A DNA stretch of 64,000 bases from CBDDLJ01 sp965230635 (GCA_965230635.1 CBDDLJ010000009.1:1-64000); one strand, 5' to 3'. Positions 46,158 to 56,406 are shown, counted from the stretch's first letter. The notes: generated by a model from the letters alone, not told the origin. Program-made: numbers and translations.

Positions 46158-48504
46158 GAACATAATAATCTACCGCCTCATCCCGAAGGAACGCCCATAC
46201 CACATCCACAAATTCTGGGACTTGTGACAAATGCGCAACCGTGCTTGTCGCCAGCTCGCAGCGAACATAACTATCTACCGCCTCATCCCGAAGGAACGCC
46301 AATACCACATCCACAAATTCTGGGACTTGTGACAAATGCGCAACCGTGCTTGTCGCCAGCTCGCAGCGAACATCTCCATCTACCGCCTCATCCCGAAAGA
46401 ACGCACATATCGCATCCACAAATTCTGGGATTGGTGACAAATGCGAAACGGCGCTTGTCGTCAGCCCGAAGCGAACAGAATAATCTACCGCCTCATCCCG
46501 AAAGAACGCCCATACCACATCCACCAACTCTGAGGTTGGTGACAAGTGCGCAGCGGCACTTCTCGCCAGCTCGCAGCGAACATAACGATCTAACGCCTCA
46601 TCCCGAAGGAATGCCAATATCGTATCGGCATTCAAGCGAACGAGCCTAGGACACATGGACAATGCATATATTGTAATCAACTGCAGTTTTAGTGGTAGCT
46701 CGTTAGACTGCTTTATACGTTGTTTAACTGCACGCAACAAGGTTTGCTGCCGTAAGCCTAGTGCATTTGTATCGATACTAGAGGGCAAGCTTGACTCTAA
46801 GCAACGCATCAACAAATCAAACTCAACAATACCAACCCAGTCTTTGGGACCTGCTACTAAAATCGACAGAAAATCATTTAATGTTGCTGGATATCGACTC
46901 AACAAACCAGCTACTGATGGCCATACTAAGGTGAAGTTGGGATGATATTTATACCAATGAATGACTTGCGTTAAGTGTGTTTTTTGTTCTTCTTTGCCTT
47001 CTCTCAACGTCACGGCTATCACATTTGCTGCCAAAAATTCTTGAAACGATAAATGGAGAAATTCATACTGCTCTTGTGCTCTTCGTGCATGCCTGACTTG
47101 CTTCAATAAGCCTAATGCTCTCAACGCTGGTACATTGAGTTGCTCTACCCGATTCGTTGATAATAACGTGGGGCTTTCATCACTGCTTTGAATACCTTTT
47201 AACCAACTGATGGATAATTGCGCAGCATTCTGCCGTAACCCTTCAAAGGCCCAGCACCCTAAGGTGTCTAATAAACAACGGATACTGGGGACTTTTAATA
47301 CCAGCTCATCATCTAATAACTTATTGTCATCCAATTCACCTATTTTGGCCAGATAGCGCAAGCACACATTCACCATCAACGATTCATACAAATCACTCAC
47401 CGACATCTCACTCAGCAATACCGGCTTATCCTGTTGACAGGTGGTTTCCCACCAGACTTTGAGTAAATACGCATTAATCGGGATATGTACTATCGCCCAA
47501 AAGTCTGGATTCTGTTTTATCTCTTTAATAAAATTATTAGTACGCTCAGTCGCGCCCAAATATTTATTAAAAAACGTTGGCACATCTTCATCGGAAAAGC
47601 CTTGGATTTCCACCAACCCGTCATGACTTAGCCATTGCGGTAAATTGCCTATCGCATAAGGCCGTGTTGTTACCAATTTCTTAAACGGCAACTGAAATAA
47701 TTGTACCAGCAAGTTGCGCCAATACGTCTTTTTAGGTACTGGCAGCTCATCCAATCCATCCAACAAAAGCAAACAGGACTTCGGTGCGCTTTTCAATGTG
47801 CTCAATAATTGCCTTGATTCATCTAAGTGGATATCTAATTGACCCCAAGACGCACAGCGTAATAGTTCCGCTATATCCTTCGTTTTTTTGCCCAACCCCA
47901 ATGCCTTAGGTTGCAAATCACGACATCGGACAATAAGCACCGTCTCAAAATCTGACCACAACCCTGCTTTGCCCACGCCTTGTTTGAAAAGCGCCCATTG
48001 GTAAGCAATATAATCTAACAAGGTCGTCTTCCCTACACCTGCCGCCCCGGACACAACCACCGTATCGATAGATGCTGGTGACTTGCCATTGGGATCTTGA
48101 TAGGCTGAAGGTTGAAACAAGTCACCCGGTGCAATCGCTTCTTTTTTACCGGCCAGTCTATCGCACGCTCGTAACGGTTTGTGGGAGCGCTTATCGTCAT
48201 CGCTTTGTGTTACCTCACTTGTCTCATCAGCTGTCACCACCACCTGAAGATTGACAAAATACCGTGCTAACGAAAAGTAATCCGTATCAAATAAGGGCTT
48301 TTTCACAAATGACGACTGCGTATAATACGTCGCACACTGCGTCTGCCAACGTTGCAGCAAACGCTGTGGTGCCAATTGTGCCCATGCCTGCTCAAAAACC
48401 GCTTGTATCGCTTGGCAATGTGACACCGTATCACGCACCGTCTGGCCTTGACAGTTCCTTACAGTTTCATCCGCTCCGTGCTGCAGCAATGCGATAAACA
48501 CCTG
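46158..48504 (-). pseudogene. middle part of the giant gene: NACHT ATPase and first HEAT-like repeats
   Basis: Continues the ankyrin frame after an in-frame TGA (48505-48507); a GTG at 48499-48501 is not preceded by a ribosome site. Domains: last ankyrin remnant (VFIALLQHGADETVRNCQGQ), NACHT with Walker A VVSGAAGVGKTTLLDYIA, Walker B CLLLLDGLDELPVP, TTRPYAIG sensor, and YEFLHLSFQEFLAANVIAVT at the end of the NACHT module. About four 35-residue HEAT-like units follow, until the IS1634 insertion at 46157. This is the layout of bacterial NACHT (STAND) proteins, where the repeats sense and the NACHT domain oligomerises. Confidence 0.78.
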
Positions 48505-49643
48505 TCAATAATCGTCTGCACTGCGCCCTTGCCCCAGTTGCCCTCCTCGGGCAGCGAGCTGCAAAGGGGTACACTGTGTTCCATCCAACGCATTCACCTC
48601 GCCCTGAGCTGCCAAAAGCTGCACAATAGCCGCATTACCAAACTCCGCCGCTAAATGCAAACACGTTTTCCCATCCTCTCCTGCACTGAGCACCGCGGTG
48701 GTCTTTGCCTGTAGCCTGGTAAAAATCGCTAACGGCGCATAACAAGCCGCAAGTTGCAATGGAAAATAACCCGCAAGGTTGCACTGATTGACCGCCGATG
48801 GAAAACACCTGAGTATATCCTCATAACAGCCCCACTCATCGCAACCCGATACACACAATGCATGCAGTACCGTATCGCCCGCCGCATTGAGCGGACTCAT
48901 TTCCTCTGTGCATGCTGACTTGGTAACTGCTAATAAGCGCACTATCACCTTACTTAATCCTTGCTGGCAAGCTAAATGTAAACACGTGTTGCCAGCACCA
49001 TCGCAACCCACCGTCGTTGCACCATGAGCCAACAATTGTCTACATAGCGCATCATTCCCAGATTGTATCGCCAGCATCAACGGTGTCTTATCCTGGTAAC
49101 GTGCCTGTAACTGTCGCCGGTGTGGTTCTTGGTGAAGCAAATAATCAATCAAATGAGGAGCCGGATACGTCGCAATAAAATAATGTAACCATGTCTCCCC
49201 TTCTGCATTGTTAGGTTTTTGCATGCAACGCAGCCTTGCATCCGGTGCAAAGCCTTTTTGCACTAACGTGTTCAGCAACCGCTCTATACAAGGAACCAGC
49301 GTTGGCGGACGAGGGGATTGGTCTCGCAAATGCGCACAATACGCCGCCGCATAGCAATACAACGCTCGCTCCGATGTCCCTGACGCATTAAATCGCTCCG
49401 CAAGCTGCATTAATTCTAACGACAACCCTTCACGACCTGATCTCAGTAACGCTGCTAACTTATCTAATAACGTATCAATCGGAAATTGTGGATCGATCGA
49501 TAACTGACCAAAAATGAAAATCGTCGAGTTATCAATCTGACTATACGCCGCAAGGGGATTCGGCGCAGCAGCCGCTATCGCCGCGGCTGCCGTGTCAGTA
49601 TATTGTGAAAACGAATCACTAGGGTGTGCTACTAGCGGCTGAA
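48505..49643 (-). pseudogene. ankyrin-repeat part of the giant gene
   Basis: The frame is open from the run of ten A (49644-49653) to TGA 48505-48507 with no start needed: IQPLVAHPSDSFSQYTDTAA leads into helices and then ankyrin repeats such as NAEGETWLHYFIATYPAPHL, DKTPLMLAIQSGNDALCRQL, GNTCLHLACQQGLSKVIVRL and GKTCLHLAAEFGNAAIVQLL. Five or six repeats are recognisable by the TPLH..A..G pattern. The stop is followed in the same frame by QVFIALLQHGAD, the continuation of the last repeat, so it is a nonsense change rather than a gene end. A TTG at 49425 could be mistaken for a start. Confidence 0.75.
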
Positions 49644-52244
49644 TTTTTTTTTTGCGCTAGCTGCCGTCTCTGGCTGTTCACGTAAAATTTCAACATCGAC
49701 TGCATTGGGCGATATGACCTCGGCGACGGTCGCTTCAATCATCCCGGCTGCAATTAAATCACCAATATGCCATTTATCCATCCGCGCTTCGAAACGATCA
49801 AAAAGACCATGTTGAGTCGCCATGTCGTTCAGGATCCCCAAGTGGTCTCGTAACATCTCCATTTTCACCCGTTTAGCCTCATCAATATCCTCTTTGTGCG
49901 CAATAATTCTGCCGCGGGCTGCTGCCATAATAGCAGCAGACGTAAACTTTGCCGGACCAGCAGAACCGCTGCATGTCGGTAATCGCTTGATCGCAGAAAC
50001 AAAATCCTTACCCAGCGCAGCAATCACTTCACGGCCCCAATAAGAAATCTTCTTTGTGCTGCCGTATTTAACAAATTCCTGCATACATTGGAGAAACCCG
50101 CCTTTTTCTTCCGGTTTTAGCGTTGGGTAACTCCTTAATAACCGATACAACTCTTCATCATCCGGATAACTCTGCCGCCAACCTTGCAGCGCAATATTTG
50201 TTGGTGAGTCAATCGTAATAACTCGCGCTTCATCCGCTGTTGTCTGCTCAGCCTGAATTGACTTGATTAACTCACGATCGGCCGATGTGATCAGTGTGTT
50301 GATATGCGCTGTCTGCAACTTGGTCAGTTGCGGCTGTAAAGACAACAAATGTTGCGCTGCGGTTAAACGCACCAATTGATGGCTTTCCTCTGGCTGGTTT
50401 ATTGACTGTTGGTAATAGTTGGTTAACAATTGAACTGTTTTTTTCTGCAAAGTCGCCCTTATCTCCGGTGCGTCTATCCCTTGGATGGGTGCATCATAAA
50501 CCGCCATCAATGTGCGCATGACCCCCACTTGGGCATTGCTATTCGTCAGCCATGACCGGCTTTTATCGTTATCTTCAATCGGCAGTTTCAGGGATGTCAA
50601 CGCATTGTCCCACAAGGCGTGCTTAGGCAATACGTTTTTGACAAAATCCATCTGCCATTTTTTTAATGCAGCAAAATAAGACTGGCGGCAATGGCAGTAA
50701 CGGTAGATTGTTTTACCGCGCCGCCACAAACGGTACAATAATCCCACCGCCGCATTGATGGCGCCACCCGAAGATACGGGGTTACCCACTGACTCTACAA
50801 CAGCGCCACCCACACCCACGGCTTGTAGTAGTAAAGCGCCGGTGATTCTGGCGTAATGTGCGCGTTGTTGCCACGGTGTTTTCTCCGTGGAAAAGCGCGT
50901 CAAACCATCCAATGCATACGCAATCGTCGCCTCGATATCTGCCCACTGAAGTTGCTCTACTTCACTATGTGACTTCGTGTCGACAGCGTGCAATCGGCGC
51001 TTTAAATTATACAACGCCGCTTTAATCGGCTTCAAATGTAATGCCTGGCTGACATGGCTTACCTGCTTACTCATCATCGTCGCTAACGTTTGGTACAATG
51101 TATTGAGTACCACGCACGTCATGGCAATGTCCGGAGCATGCAAACCTTGCATTTGCTGAACCAGCGATGACGTTATTTGTGTTAATTGTGTATCCGTTAA
51201 TTTGTCTCCTGCTTTCATCATACCCAGGTTGGTTGCGGTGAATTCATCCAAAAAATCTAACGGGTTATCCTCAATCAACTTAAACAATTGGTTCATCAGT
51301 AATTGCATGGTCTTATCGCTTAAGCCTGCACCCAATAAGACAACGCTCTGTTTCAGCGATGCTTGACTTAGTTTGATTTCATTTGCAATGATTTTATCCT
51401 GAATGATATCTTCAATGTCATGTAGGTGTTGTTTGGCCGACCCATCCTCAGGGTGTTGTAAGCAACGTTCTTTTTGCAATTGGTACGCCTGCACCAGCTT
51501 ATCGGTATTGGCAAATGGCACCACCGAAAATAACTCGGTTATTTTTGGTGCTAGCCCTGGCATTGCCGAGGAAGAGGTTGGACCGGCTACGACCGGCTGA
51601 CTCACTGCCGCTGCTGAGGGTAACGGGGTAGCAGCAGGAGCAGCAGGAGCAGCAGGAGCAGCAGGCGATGTCTGATTGACAGCTGTATTTGCCAATGGTG
51701 CTGAGGCTGTTCCAGATAATCCCGCTAAAATAGTTTGATATTTCTGAATCGCTTCGTTGCGCTCCTCTTCTCCCCAATCCGTCATTCTATGGCAAACAGC
51801 CATTAATTTTTCTAAACAATCGCGCATCGTTGGCATCAGCGCGGGCGACTTTTGCTTCTTTAACTGCTTCCAAGCCTGTTGATAAGCGAAGAAATGGCTA
51901 TCCACATTGTCGCTTGTCGTCTTCTTCTCTATCATATCGCGCACTTTTGTCAGCAAGTCCTTTTCTTTTTCTGACAACGGCGACGGCAGTTTATCTAACG
52001 CGGCTTGATATTTTGCAATTGCTGCATCACGTTCCTCATCATCCCAATCTGTCATTTGATGGCAAACAGCCATTAATTTTTCTAAACAATCGCGCTGCCT
52101 AGCATAATATGCTGGATCATCGAGCTGCTTTAATAGCTTTCAAGCACGACCATAAACTATAAACTGGCCCTCAGCATTTCCCTTTTTGCTGGCTTGAGCC
52201 ATATACCCATCTGCTTTTTCCACTTGCTCTGCAATTGTTAACAT
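49632..52244 (-). pseudogene. 5' part of the giant ankyrin-NACHT-HEAT gene
   Basis: The original start is ATG 52242-52244 with AAAAGGAG 6 bases ahead: MLTIAEQVEKADGYMAQASK. At 52140-52142 a TGA interrupts YGRA-stop-KLLKQLDD. The internal duplicate of this region reads FAYQQAWKQLKKQ, so the stop replaces a Trp codon. Each duplicate is about 85 residues and carries RDCLEKLMAVCH.MTDW..EER. The rest (to residue 850 or so) is Ala/Pro linker and a long helical region with no named domain. At the 3' end AKKKFSR-stop follows a run of ten A; one more A continues the frame into the ankyrin part for the full distance. So this gene, the ankyrin part, the NACHT part and the HEAT array were one gene. Confidence 0.72.
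49644..49653 (-). other. run of ten A joining two frames of the giant gene
   Basis: On the coding (minus) strand CGC-A10-TTC. With ten A the frame ends seven codons on at TAG; with eleven (or eight) it enters the ankyrin frame, which is open for more than 1100 bases. This could be a true indel, a polymerase-slippage site or a sequencing length error. Confidence 0.6.
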
Positions 52245-52479
52245 AAGCTGCTCCTTTTAACATCTATATTGTTCCTAATATAAACTAACCGACTAAGCGG
52301 ATGAGATATTCCCTCTTCGTCTCGCTATATGCATACACATCATGCTATCAAACCAATGGTCAATTGCAAATGTATTCGTCTCCTTGAAGCTCACTTGACA
52401 CATTATTGTGCCTTTTCTGTAACACTCACAACCTTAGCTTTCGACTAAAGCTGCTTACAGTGGTTTGCAACCTATTCCT

Positions 52480-52734
52480 GCAAACCGATTACGGAAGACC
52501 TACTTCCATCTTTTGTGCCACTTGCTATAGCACACAGCCATTGCGATCCCAGTAAATTATCTTCACTTTATCACGAATGCGGTTTACAAAGAACAAATAA
52601 TGCCAACTCCTTGACCGATAATTTTAACACTTGGCTGACTATAATGGCCAAGTCGTCAATAATTTTACGCATATCTGTTGTCTCTCGAGCTAAATAAACC
52701 CGCGTTGTTGAAGGTAATGTTAACATTCTAATAT
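52480..52734 (-). pseudogene. tnpB: IS66-family TnpB (Orf2) remnant
   Basis: The start ATG 52732-52734 follows AGGAGTG. The frame reads MLTLPSTTRVYLARETTDMR then KIIDDLAIIVSQVLKLSVKE, the conserved start of IS66 TnpB (MLtLPs.trVylA.ep.DMRk..DgLa..V). It then hits stops near 52570 and continues in another frame as NLLGSQWLCAI-like sequence (YWD.nGF.lw in intact copies) before ending. Frameshifted and truncated; no TnpC is present in the window. Confidence 0.75.
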
Positions 52735-52754
52735 CACTCCTGATAAAATTTCTC

Positions 52755-53051
52755 TCAACGTTTGCGCCGGAACATATTCAAAAGTAAAAGCAACCGGCAG
52801 CGATCCAGTTCAATAATCAGCAACACCTGAGGCGCTACTTCTCTCGCAGTTGATAAATCAACTTCAAAAAATTGCTTTGCTTGCTTGCGTTTATAGGCGC
52901 TGACATAATAACTCAAGTGCTCATAATTTAACTCTTCTTGTTGGCTGTACGTTTTTAAGCTTCGTCCACTTGCCAAATAATGCGCGATAATCCCGTCCCA
53001 TAAGGCGCATTTCTCGGTTTTAGATAGCCCTACCGCATGAACTTTGTGCAT
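52755..53051 (-). CDS. IS66-family TnpA-like accessory protein
   Basis: 98 residues, SKTEKCALWDGIIAHYLASG, then RSLKTYSQQEELNYEHLSYY and VSAYKRKQ, a helix-turn-helix typical of IS66 TnpA (W...i..we.SGlSi..fcre..l....f.yW..klr). It lies 20 bp upstream of the TnpB remnant in the usual order. Complete in length, but useless without TnpC. Confidence 0.65.
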   Translation of the reverse strand: MHKVHAVGLSKTEKCALWDGIIAHYLASGRSLKTYSQQEELNYEHLSYYVSAYKRKQAKQFFEVDLSTAREVAPQVLLIIELDRCRLLLLLNMFRRKR

Positions 53052-53149
53052 CTTCTTCTGCCATTACATTAACCATTGCAGTTATAGCAGATTGTAACGG
53101 GCTGAATAGTATGTACTTTACCGGTTGCCTACAAAGGCAATAGCTTGGC

Positions 53150-53395
53150 CACCTTAGATAAATGACCCCATTTGCGCAACGGTCATTAGATTATCTAATT
53201 CTATGATCGTATTTATCCTTTCGATCATCAAGCATGCCTCAAAAATATCTAACTCATTAAGCTCTAGGCTCATTTCACATTAGAAAACTATCCAAAAAAT
53301 AGTAGCTGATTAAAATATAGCTCTTATATCAAGCTCTTTTTGATAAAATTTTAACTAAGTAGGTGCTTGACTTGAAAATTAACCTTGATGATATA
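53150..53395. repeat. upstream segment duplicated at 56805-57010 and in part at 58555-58640
   Basis: The stretch (GACCCCATTTGCGCAACGGT...ATGATCGTATTTATCC...AAAATAGTAGCTGAT...) is similar in order and content to DNA just upstream of the second SH3/ankyrin copy. A shorter match (GTTATCTAATTTTATGATCG) follows that second copy. It marks the left flank of a tandemly duplicated unit; the IS630-type element was inserted between it and the first gene copy. Confidence 0.6.
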
Positions 53396-54478
53396 TACCC
53401 ATGATCATTGAAAATGCTTGATTTTTTAAAAAATGGGAGCATACTATTGGGATGAACAAGTTCAGCCTAACAGCTAAAGAAAAAGCAGTTCTGGAGCATT
53501 GTCACCGAAAGACATGTGACGTATGCGAACTGGATCGGATTAAAACGGTTCTGCTTCACTCTGAAGGTTGGTCGATCGCCGCTATAGCTCAGGCGCTCAG
53601 AGAGCATGAAAGCACCACTTCTCGGCACATTAAAGATTACCTTGAAGAAGCAAAGTTAACAGTTATTAAAGGTGGTTCCGATAGTTTTTTACCCAATGAA
53701 CAAACAGAAGCATTAACGGCGCACTTAACAGAAGCGCTCTATCACCATACACATGATATTGTAGTCTACATCCGGGAAAGATGGTCTATTGAATACAGTG
53801 TTTCTGATTTAAATAAATTATTACATCGCCAGGGTTTTACGAAACCAAAAGGCCGCCCTTATAAAGTAAATCTCGCTAAGCAGGTTGCCTTTATGAAAAA
53901 ATTAAAAGCTTCTCTAAATAATAGTGAAAAAATACTTTTTATAAATGCTGTTCACCCATCACAAGCGACCAAATTGAGCTATAGACGGATAAAAAAAGGG
54001 CAAACAGTGGATTTATCGACCACTGTAAGCAGAACAAGAGTAAATTTAATAGGTGCAATTGAGCTTGAAAATATTAGTAAAACGGTTACAGATACCGATG
54101 AAATTATTAATACTGAGGCAGCCAGTGCTTTTTTTCAAAAACTTCGTGAGCAATATCCTATAAAGTTAAAATTACACCTCGTTTTAGAGCAATCTGGTTA
54201 TCATCGTTCAGGTAATTTAAAAAAAGCCGCTAAGAATCTCAACATACACTTGCATTATTTGCCTCCCTGCAGTCCAAATTTAAACCCGATAGAACGACTG
54301 TGGAAAGTGATGAATGAGCATGTTAGAGATAATAAGTTTTTTAATTCAGCAAAAGCTTTTAGGTCCAGTATATTGAATTTTTTCGAAAAAACATTGTCCG
54401 AAATTGGCGATTCTTTAAGCGAAAGAATTAATGATAATTACCAAAAATTAAATCATGCGCATTGATGGGTGATGGGTA
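53396..54478 (+). mobile_element. IS630-type insertion sequence (about 1.08 kb)
   Basis: The ends TACCCAT (53396) and ATGGGTA (54472-54478) are inverted and flanked on each side by TA, as expected for IS630/Tc1-mariner insertion at TA. The boundaries were placed by comparison with the empty second copy of the duplicated unit (near 57040), where the corresponding sequence runs through without the element. Longer inverted repeats are degenerate. Confidence 0.7.
53452..54465 (+). CDS. IS630-family transposase with altered catalytic residues
   Basis: This 337-residue protein has an N-terminal helix-turn-helix (VLLHSEGWSIAAIAQALREH), a winged helix (YSVSDLNKLLHRQGFTKPKG) and a DDE domain. The three catalytic positions normally read (F)MDAVHP, LDNAPYHRS and NLNPIERLWK. 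Here they are LFINAVHPSQ (Asp to Asn), LVLEQSGYHRS (Asp to Glu) and NLNPIERLWK (Glu kept). Two of three metal ligands are thus replaced although the frame is intact. It should be inactive as a transposase; it may be freshly dead or retained for DNA binding. Confidence 0.85.
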   Translation: MNKFSLTAKEKAVLEHCHRKTCDVCELDRIKTVLLHSEGWSIAAIAQALREHESTTSRHIKDYLEEAKLTVIKGGSDSFLPNEQTEALTAHLTEALYHHTHDIVVYIRERWSIEYSVSDLNKLLHRQGFTKPKGRPYKVNLAKQVAFMKKLKASLNNSEKILFINAVHPSQATKLSYRRIKKGQTVDLSTTVSRTRVNLIGAIELENISKTVTDTDEIINTEAASAFFQKLREQYPIKLKLHLVLEQSGYHRSGNLKKAAKNLNIHLHYLPPCSPNLNPIERLWKVMNEHVRDNKFFNSAKAFRSSILNFFEKTLSEIGDSLSERINDNYQKLNHAH

Positions 54479-54541
54479 TAAAATTTATTAGCTTTTTAAG
54501 TAAAGATATTGACGAAAAGTAAAACTGAAGGAGGAATAGTT

Positions 54542-56182
54542 ATGCCAAAGCAATATTACTTTTGGGGCTCTACACCAGTTGCTGCTTCTGCCGCCTATGC
54601 AGGGATGCAAAATATGATGTATAGCGATTATCTCCGTGACTGTGTTGCTAGAAATAGAGCACTTGAAAACTCGATGGGAAGACCAAGAAATCGAGGATTT
54701 AGCCCTAGAGATACCATGTTAAACATCAGTGATGCTATTAAGGCGGGTAATTATGAGAAGTTTTATAAATTTGCTTGCATCTACGAGGATGATTCTGGAA
54801 CGCTACTTTCTATTGATAGTATGATTTCTTTCAGAAGAACTAACGGTAGAATCGGAAAAACAAGCATTATGAACATTTTAGGCTGGTATTGTAACAGTTC
54901 AGCACATGTGCAGATGCTGGAATTTATAATTCCAGACGCAATAAATTTAACTAGAACTGAAATTAGATTTCTTTCTAAATTTGGCTTGAATAGCGATAAA
55001 ACTATAAATTCTGCAGAACCCAATAAATATCACATGGTGTGCTATTTTAGTATATTGAGAAAGTGTGAAAAAGGAACAAAGTTTTTACACTTTCCTCATG
55101 CAATTGATGGATGCACAAGTCCGACATTCGATTTTGAATTAATTGTAACTGGCGCATTTCAAATAGGCCTAAAAGCGAAACAAACAGAAAGCCTAAAACA
55201 TCTGATTGATCTGTATACAAAATGCTTTCTTCGTTATGTAGGGGATTGGAAGAAATGGGCTATTGACACAAATCAGCCTGAAATACAGGATTATTTGACT
55301 AATAAAGTTACCCCAGCTATGGAGGTTGTGGGACGGGTTCTCAGAGAACGGGGGATTGAAAGATTTTCTGATATAGGCGCGCTAGCCTATGGAGAGAATC
55401 CTTATTATCGGGGAAATATCCAAGCTAATCAGATAGCGAGAGACAGTCAACTTTTTGTGAACTACCTAGATGCGATAAAAAGTTTTTTTTCGGTTAGAAA
55501 AGCAAGAGAACTGGTCAAAGACAATCATGCTGATAGTGATCCTAAACGAAATAGTTTAAGAAGCGAAGGCTGGACAGTATTACATATTGTCTCTCGTAAT
55601 GAACAAAATATTATGGATACACTAGCCATCCAAGTGATACTCGACTGCTTGGGTGAAGAAGCAAAAGAGGTTATTGCACAGCCCGATAGTAACGGTTTTA
55701 CCCCGCTTCATTTGCTACTGAGAGATTATGCTGATGGCAAGATGGATCTAAATGCCGTGAAAGCTATGTTTAGTGCTGCGAAAGAAAAAGCCAGTGAAAT
55801 TATGAAGATGACAACCAAGAATGGGGAAACACCTTTAGACATTGCTGTAAAACATAATCCAAATAACAATGAGCTAATTAGCTTGCTTAAAACATATCAA
55901 TCTGCCAAAGATACCAAAGCAATGCCGCTACCACTAAAACCAGTGGGAAAAGCGGTAGTGTTATATGATTTTGAAGCCACTATCCCTGAGCAACTATCCA
56001 TCAAAGAAGGAGAAACCTTAGCTATCCTTAAAAAAGATGATTCTGGATGGTGGACGTGTCGACAAGGAAGCAAAGAGGGCATAGCGCCATCTAATTTTTT
56101 AAAGGAATTAAGGACGCAAGCGAGAGAAAATCCTTCCCAGGTTAGCACTGCAACTCGTTTTTTTCGCGAATTAGGCATGTAG
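54542..56182 (+). CDS. effector-like protein with ankyrin-type repeats and a eukaryote-type SH3 domain
   Basis: 546 residues from ATG 54542, which has GGAGG 6 bases ahead (a GTG/ATG at 54509 lacks one). The N-terminal part (MPKQYYFWGSTPVAASAAYA..., about 1-330) is a helical domain I do not recognise. Residues about 340-455 contain ankyrin-like repeats: GWTVLHIVSRNEQNIMD, NGFTPLHLLLRDYADGKMDL and NGETPLDIAVKHNP. Residues about 470-525 are an SH3 domain of the signalling type: AVVLYDFEATIPEQLSIKEG, then ETLAILKKDDSGWWTCRQGS and KEGIAPSNFLKEL, with the ALYDF, WW and PSN-(Y/F) positions that bind proline-rich ligands. SH3 domains of this sort are nearly absent from free-living bacteria, so action inside a eukaryotic cell is likely. 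A second, broken copy follows at 57105. Confidence 0.85.
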   Translation: MPKQYYFWGSTPVAASAAYAGMQNMMYSDYLRDCVARNRALENSMGRPRNRGFSPRDTMLNISDAIKAGNYEKFYKFACIYEDDSGTLLSIDSMISFRRTNGRIGKTSIMNILGWYCNSSAHVQMLEFIIPDAINLTRTEIRFLSKFGLNSDKTINSAEPNKYHMVCYFSILRKCEKGTKFLHFPHAIDGCTSPTFDFELIVTGAFQIGLKAKQTESLKHLIDLYTKCFLRYVGDWKKWAIDTNQPEIQDYLTNKVTPAMEVVGRVLRERGIERFSDIGALAYGENPYYRGNIQANQIARDSQLFVNYLDAIKSFFSVRKARELVKDNHADSDPKRNSLRSEGWTVLHIVSRNEQNIMDTLAIQVILDCLGEEAKEVIAQPDSNGFTPLHLLLRDYADGKMDLNAVKAMFSAAKEKASEIMKMTTKNGETPLDIAVKHNPNNNELISLLKTYQSAKDTKAMPLPLKPVGKAVVLYDFEATIPEQLSIKEGETLAILKKDDSGWWTCRQGSKEGIAPSNFLKELRTQARENPSQVSTATRFFRELGM

Positions 56183-56406
56183 CGCTATTAAGCACAGAGC
56201 GAGTGGATGGGTTAAGGCCATGAACCCGCTCATTTCAAAGAATAATAAAATGACTGTTGTCCATGCTATGCACCGAAGCTTTGTTTTAACAAGGCGTTAC
56301 GTAAAGTTAGCGCTTAACTATACCAATAAAAAACTGATGTCGTAAAAAGAACAGCCTATAAACCAATAGAAGCCGGAGAAATGTCAAGGCTAGGAGGCTA
56401 AAAGAC

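Noticed and set aside
42900..46640. CRISPR array
   Set aside because: The regular 105-bp period is coding repeat without spacers; no cas genes are present anywhere in the window.
48499..52142. Alternative genetic code with TGA as Trp
   Set aside because: Conserved genes in the window end at TGA (gdhA, nudE, trmB) with overlapping starts, so TGA is used as stop.
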